From Nilaparvata lugens (Eukaryota > Arthropoda > Insecta > Hemiptera > Delphacidae), in the NCBI RefSeq assembly GCF_014356525.2, contig NC_052510.1, forward strand, positions 57,983,273-58,047,272: a stretch of DNA of 64,000 bases. Reading direction: 5' to 3'. Both the position numbers and the translations under genes were made by a program. Of the stretch, positions 59,575 to 64,000 are shown one piece after another (position 1 is the first letter of the stretch; each line of letters begins with the position of its first letter). The notes beneath the pieces were generated by a model. The model did no database searches and had not been told where the DNA came from. It saw only the letters and a program-made list of their open reading frames with translations.

Positions 59575-60429
59575 TAAAGTAATAAATACAGGTTATCAAC
59601 AGAATCAAGAAATGAGATTGAGACGAGGTATCCAGTACAAAATACAGCTTAGTCACACAACAGTACAAGTTAAACCAAGATGACGTTTATTAATGGATCA
59701 TCATGTTAATTTCTCATCACTGTTATTTTGAATTAGTAGATTCAAAATCTACATAAACAAAGAAACATTGAGTAGTGATTAGGGAAACAAGATCTCATCA
59801 CAATTATTATAATGTCATCTATACAAAATACATAGAATCCTGCAAGTTGTCTAGTACTAATGGATTAAAGTACTAAGGCCTAGAATTTAGAACGTTGAAC
59901 ATCCGACAAGAAAGTCTAGTTTTTCTTGTTTCGTAGTAAAAAATGAGGAACACGGAAAATTATAGGTTATCCTAATATATATTTAAACGACATGTGCTCA
60001 TAATAACCCGGACAAAAGCGACTACAGCTTTGGAACGGTGAACGTCTCCAACAAAATTACAGGGTTGGTCACGTGATTGTAGGGTGTTTTTTTCATTAAA
60101 ATTCATTTTTCAACATTTTTTCGAAACCAAGTAAGTGATCCGTGGAGGGTTGGTGCTCCAGCCCTTTATGGAGTGGTAAATTGGCACTGGTTTACGGTGG
60201 GGTTGCTGGGCTTAATGATGATTATATCCTATTCGACACGGTTAACGGATATTTATTGGTTAACCACTAATTCTGGGTTCTAACACTTCCTACCTTTGCT
60301 GTGCAGACAATGGACACAAGGACAGGTAGAATTGCGTAGTGCTATCTATGTTACTGTACAGAACTTACCTACCTCCCCTTGACTGTGGAGAACTCATACA
60401 GCTCTCAATTTATAAATAAAAAAATAATA

Positions 60430-60546
60430 TCTAGACTTGATAATGGCATTAGTAGCCGAAACATGCCGTGACGAAATAATTTAAAAAGGGTACTCAACTC
60501 TGATTCATATTTCTACTTTTATTGAAAACTAGCCCTGAAAAAATCT
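60430..60546. mobile_element. CCGAAACATG-type end with flank repeated at 61362
   Basis: TTGATAATGGCATTAGTAGC then CGAAACATGCCGTGAC precedes GGGTACTCAACTCTGATTCA...ACTAGCCCTGAAAAAA. The last ~60 bp recur at 61364-61419 on the other side of the CTGGTGTGG element. Confidence 0.45.
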
Positions 60547-61362
60547 GGTGTGGCGCACTCACACAACTTTCCTTGCCGTTATGAAAATTTATCACCTGAC
60601 GCTAGTGTTCCCGCGCATCTCAATTCAAAGATTTGAGCCAGCTGGTGACAGGGCAATAACGCTGGAGACACACATGAGGTCTGCTATCTCTTCATAGTGA
60701 ATGATTTGATAGAATCAACAATAATTTGCAACTTAATAATCACATTTTCTCGAATTTAAAGCTTATTTTCAATTTTAGGTGAAAATGTTACTGAACATAA
60801 ACTGTAGATATTTTCATGCTGAATCTTTTCCACTTAAACTTTCTAGTTTAAATTGTATCTGAAGACTGATAATTGGGAGTCTAAGATCAAACTTTGCATA
60901 GAGCTCCTGAAATTTTTACAGATATGGGACTTGTGGCAGTCGATAGAGTTTATCAATGACTTTTTTAGGTATGAACTTGATCAAAATCGTTGGAGCCGTT
61001 TTCGAGAAAATCGCGAAAAACCCTCTTTTTGACAACATTTTCGCCATTTTAGCCGCTATCTTGAATTGCATTTGATCGAAATTGTTCGTGTCGGATCCTT
61101 ATAGTGAAAGGACCTTAAGTTCCAAATTTCAAGTCATTCCGTTAATTGGGAGATGAGATATCGTGTACACAGACGCACATACACTCATACACACACACAA
61201 ACACAAACACATACAGACCAATACCCAAAAACCAGTATTTTGGACTCAGGGGACCTTGAAACGTACAGAAATTTAGAAATTGGGGTACCTTAATTTTTTT
61301 CGGAAAGCAATACTTTCCTTACTACCTACTTATTACCTATGGTAATAGGGCAAGGAAAGTAA
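60545..61362. mobile_element. CTGGTGTGGCGCACTC repeat element, copy 4
   Basis: Full order of segments retained. The AC array is minimal and impure (61191-61215: ACACACACAAACACAAACAC), likely near the ancestral state. It is flanked by direct repeats of a Penelope-like tail. Confidence 0.7.
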
Positions 61363-61419
61363 AAAGGGTACTCAGACTCATATTTCTATTTTTATTCAAA
61401 ACCAGCCCTGAAAAAAAAA

Positions 61420-62430
61420 AGCTCTCAATTCAATTTACTGAAGTATTAGTAATACTAAAAAGAATTCATATTCTAGAGAAAATAGTTCTTCTAAGGATGT
61501 CTTCACTCTTATCTCATGAATTTTGGTTTTATCTTTATAATACTTGTCACTCAAATTTTCATATAGCTTTCAACCATAATATGAAATTCAACTTTGGGTT
61601 GAGACTTTACACTGTGGAAGATGTCTTTAACTGGAATTGAAAATGTCGATTAGGCACTGTCTAGTCCATCAATTTCTCGATTGAGGATAATATCAACAGG
61701 ATATATTATCTGAAATTACAGTTAAAAATCGCTGAATTCAAGTATTTCAAGTGAAATTGTATTCTAATACATATTTTAAATGTGAGTAATTAGTAAAAAT
61801 CTCTATAAGTTTGTCACCATTTAGTTACAGTAGTTATTTAGAGTATATTACTCTACATTGTGCCTATGAAGATATTTTTGAATAAAATTTAGAATTTAGA
61901 AATAGGCCGGCACATCTAGAAAATACCTGAGTCTATACCTAATTCATGCAGGTGAACGGGCTAGAGTCAAGAAAACTTCAATTAATCTTGCCATGCCTGA
62001 TTTAATAGGTTTATACTATAGAATAACACTACAATTTGAAATAATAGAAAAATACAAACAGCTTCAATAAACATTGGCAGCTAAAATCGAACAACAGAAA
62101 CAACAATATCATGTTACTTTGTTGACATTCTTCATCTGATTCGGGGGCGCATTACTATCCCCGTTTAGATAGCAATACGTCACAAAACCAAACAAGATCA
62201 GTCATAAAATAACCAATCAATTTCAACATGAAATCACTCAAGAAAGAAAAAAACCGTTGAACCCAAATTTCGTCGATAGTAACCCATATAACCCATTTCA
62301 TAATAATTTTGAATCCCCACTTTTTATTGACATTCTCGAATGAACCTTTGTTTCACTACACTGCACTTTCGTTGGTTTGTACGTTGCTTTATCGTCGGGG
62401 TTACAGTACCTTGTTTTTGGCGGTGAGCTT
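61420..62430. other. Apparently unique AT-rich DNA
   Basis: No repeat or gene that I can support. A minor GC rise at 62140-62170. Confidence 0.4.
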
Positions 62431-62577
62431 TTACCGGTTGAATTTGGCTTGACGGCGACGTCCTCTTACGTCCCTAGACCTGTCGTCTGAACGGGTGTCT
62501 TGAAGCGGTTTTACATAAAGTTGCGGAACCAAAGGGGTGGTAGTACAAGAAGTTGGTTTGGGGACACACATGAACCG
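62431..62577 (-). CDS. Candidate exon, minus strand
   Basis: On the minus strand a good acceptor (TTATTTACAG, ending 62578) precedes 48 open codons starting RFMCVPKPTS and ending QAKFNR, then TAA (62431-62433). A donor-like CCG|GTAAAAG overlaps the stop at 62434, so an exon of 143 bp (62435-62577) would skip the stop. The block is markedly GC-richer and CpG-richer than the AT-rich DNA on both sides, a typical exon signature in such genomes. The C-terminal half is Arg-rich (RSRDVRGRRR). I recognise no domain and found no partner exon. An untranslated exon or regulatory island is also possible. Confidence 0.3.
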   Translation of the reverse strand, partial: RFMCVPKPTSCTTTPLVPQLYVKPLQDTRSDDRSRDVRGRRRQAKFNR

Positions 62578-63790
62578 CTGTAAATAAATGTATTACAGCA
62601 TTAATTTCTAACTCTTCCTACAATTCATCAAAAGCTAAAACAGGAGTTTATTCTGTTATTTAATTTAGATTTTATCTTGACGTTCTGATTTCCTTCTCAA
62701 AATTTAACAGATTTAAAACAAATTTACTTGCCAGAGTGTCATTAATCTACAATGCAACTTTATGAAAACACTCGTAATAAATTAATATAATGCTTTAGAA
62801 AAATGAATACTTCATTAATTATGATGTTAACTTTTATGATATTTTTCGTTTGGTTTGCAAAATCAAATATAATTTTTCATATAGTAGCTCGGCTAGTATT
62901 GTTGGAAACTTGTGCGCTAGCCAACATTTATTTTATTTATTAATTATGAACTTTAGGACGCAATCCAAGTGTAAATAACGGGCATTTGCCCAAAACTGCT
63001 CAGAACCTTAATTAAAAATGAACATTCCAGAGTTTATGATTTGATTTACCTACAAATACAAGTCCAAAAACTAGTATCAACTGAAATTATGAATTTATCA
63101 CCTAATAAAACAAGACACTTTATAACACAATAAAAGAAAAAAATATTAAAATTTGAACATTCATTAATATTAATTTCCTGGAGAAGAAAAACTTTCTTCT
63201 TCATCTATTAAGATTTCTATCATAAAAAATTTACTAAATCATTCAAAAGCCTTAATGACATAAGAAAACAGAGTCTGAAAAATATAAATTAAAAATGTCA
63301 TAAACTCAATATGAACAATTCTTAAAAGTTTCATTCCAATTTAAAGGCTATCTTCCTGACTTTCAGCAATACTCTACGATAATATATCTCCAGAAACAAT
63401 AACTCAAATGTAACGTAACTGAAAACTTTCTATACTTCTGTAGAAAAAAATTTATAAGTATCTTCCATCACTAATAAAATCAAAAGGATTATTCTCAATC
63501 AATATTATTAACTTGAAAAATAACAGGCTTAATTAATTCAATACTCTTATGGAAGTTTCAAAATTGATTGAAAATTCCCTAAATTATATTTTAACCTTAT
63601 TTTACGTACCTTAGCGGTTATTTGAAGAAACAATTATTCGTACATGATGAAGAAACACAATTAAACCTTTCAGGACATGGCACTACTAGTAAATTTAAAC
63701 ATTAATAAAAAATAAAACTAGCTCCTACATTAACTACTGAAATAAACTTATAAACCTGCCCAAAAAGGGCGAAACATAATGACTACATCT
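62578..63790. other. AT-rich DNA without recognised features
   Basis: No hairpin, repeat or frame worth calling. If the two flanking candidates are exons of a minus-strand gene, this would be intron. Confidence 0.35.
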
Positions 63791-63901
63791 TTACTCTCGT
63801 AGTGCTCCTAGCAAAGTGTCCTCCGGAACGTAATCTGGTCTCTCGACTGGGGAATCCCCACTACTGTATTTAGAAACAGGTCTCCTATTGGGCGAATGGA
63901 A
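63791..63901 (-). CDS. Candidate 3' coding segment, minus strand
   Basis: The minus strand reads RRPVSKYSSGDSPVERPDYV then PEDTLLGALRE before TAA (63791-63793). The frame opens after a TGA at 63902-63904. A possible acceptor (GATTTTGCAG at about 63954) lies upstream. The block 63790-63980 is GC-richer than its surroundings. No domain is recognised. The window ends at 64000, so upstream context is missing. Confidence 0.2.
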   Translation of the reverse strand, partial: FHSPNRRPVSKYSSGDSPVERPDYVPEDTLLGALRE

Positions 63902-64000
63902 TCAATTTGACCAATCGTCGCGTGGCTTCTACAGCCTTTGGACCAAATAGTAACTGCAAAATCGGTAGTTTGTTATAATTTCAATGCTTGCTGTTTTCCA

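Overview
This window looks like gene-poor nuclear DNA of an insect. It is AT-rich, has no bacterial gene architecture (no operons, no long ORFs), and is packed with eukaryotic mobile-element debris: foldback/MITE elements, retroposed 3' ends with AATAAA-type tails, Helitron-like ends, RTE-like LINE remnants, microsatellites and minisatellites. From memory of its repeats I would guess a hemipteran, most likely a planthopper (Delphacidae, for example Nilaparvata). That assignment is from recollection only and was not checked. No complete protein-coding gene can be supported. Most long open frames are translations of microsatellites: GAA, GA, AC and CTTCCTC tracts.

Layout. 0-7 kb: retroposed 3' ends, a Helitron-like piece, two foldbacks, a ~142-150 bp tandem repeat and a G-quadruplex-type G-rich island (1938-1977). 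7-10 kb: an ancient ~100 bp degenerate tandem repeat interrupted by a retroposed element whose own 3' part has been amplified into a 75 bp array. 11-13 kb: another Helitron-like 3' part and a 454 bp foldback with 14 bp target-site duplications. 15.5-17.7 kb: the ~102 bp repeat again, split by a TTAA-flanked piggyBac-like element and by the first of five copies of a CATAGAG...CTCTATG MITE. 18-22.4 kb: Helitron-like and other foldbacks, a TA array, a MITE carrying an 8-unit 111 bp array, and a related single-unit copy. 23-31 kb: more MITEs, a 400 bp GAA/GAT tract, a 122 bp ATGATACAC-rich minisatellite and a 1.15 kb Helitron-like element. 31-41 kb: a ~600 bp palindrome, then a near-perfect 4034 bp tandem duplication. 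41-50 kb: nested elements, a 1652 bp tandem duplication holding RTE-like remnants, and a 183/138 bp alternating satellite. 50-64 kb: further copies of these families, one clear RTE-like C-terminal remnant (52545-52844), and a few exon-like short frames on the minus strand near the right end.

The most informative observations concern how repeats are made. (1) Two MITE families with CAT...ATG termini carry 7 bp (once 8 bp) target duplications, compatible with the P superfamily. (2) A foldback family has long inverted arms, a ~43 bp one-sided extension, 12-17 bp target duplications and a CCGAAAC core flanked by a small stem, which together resemble Penelope-like elements. (3) Two different mobile elements have seeded tandem arrays from their own interior. 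(4) Two large direct duplications differ almost only at homopolymers or microsatellites, so they are either very recent or assembly duplications. Several insertions sit inside tandem repeats, so the uninterrupted neighbouring units act as built-in empty-site controls.
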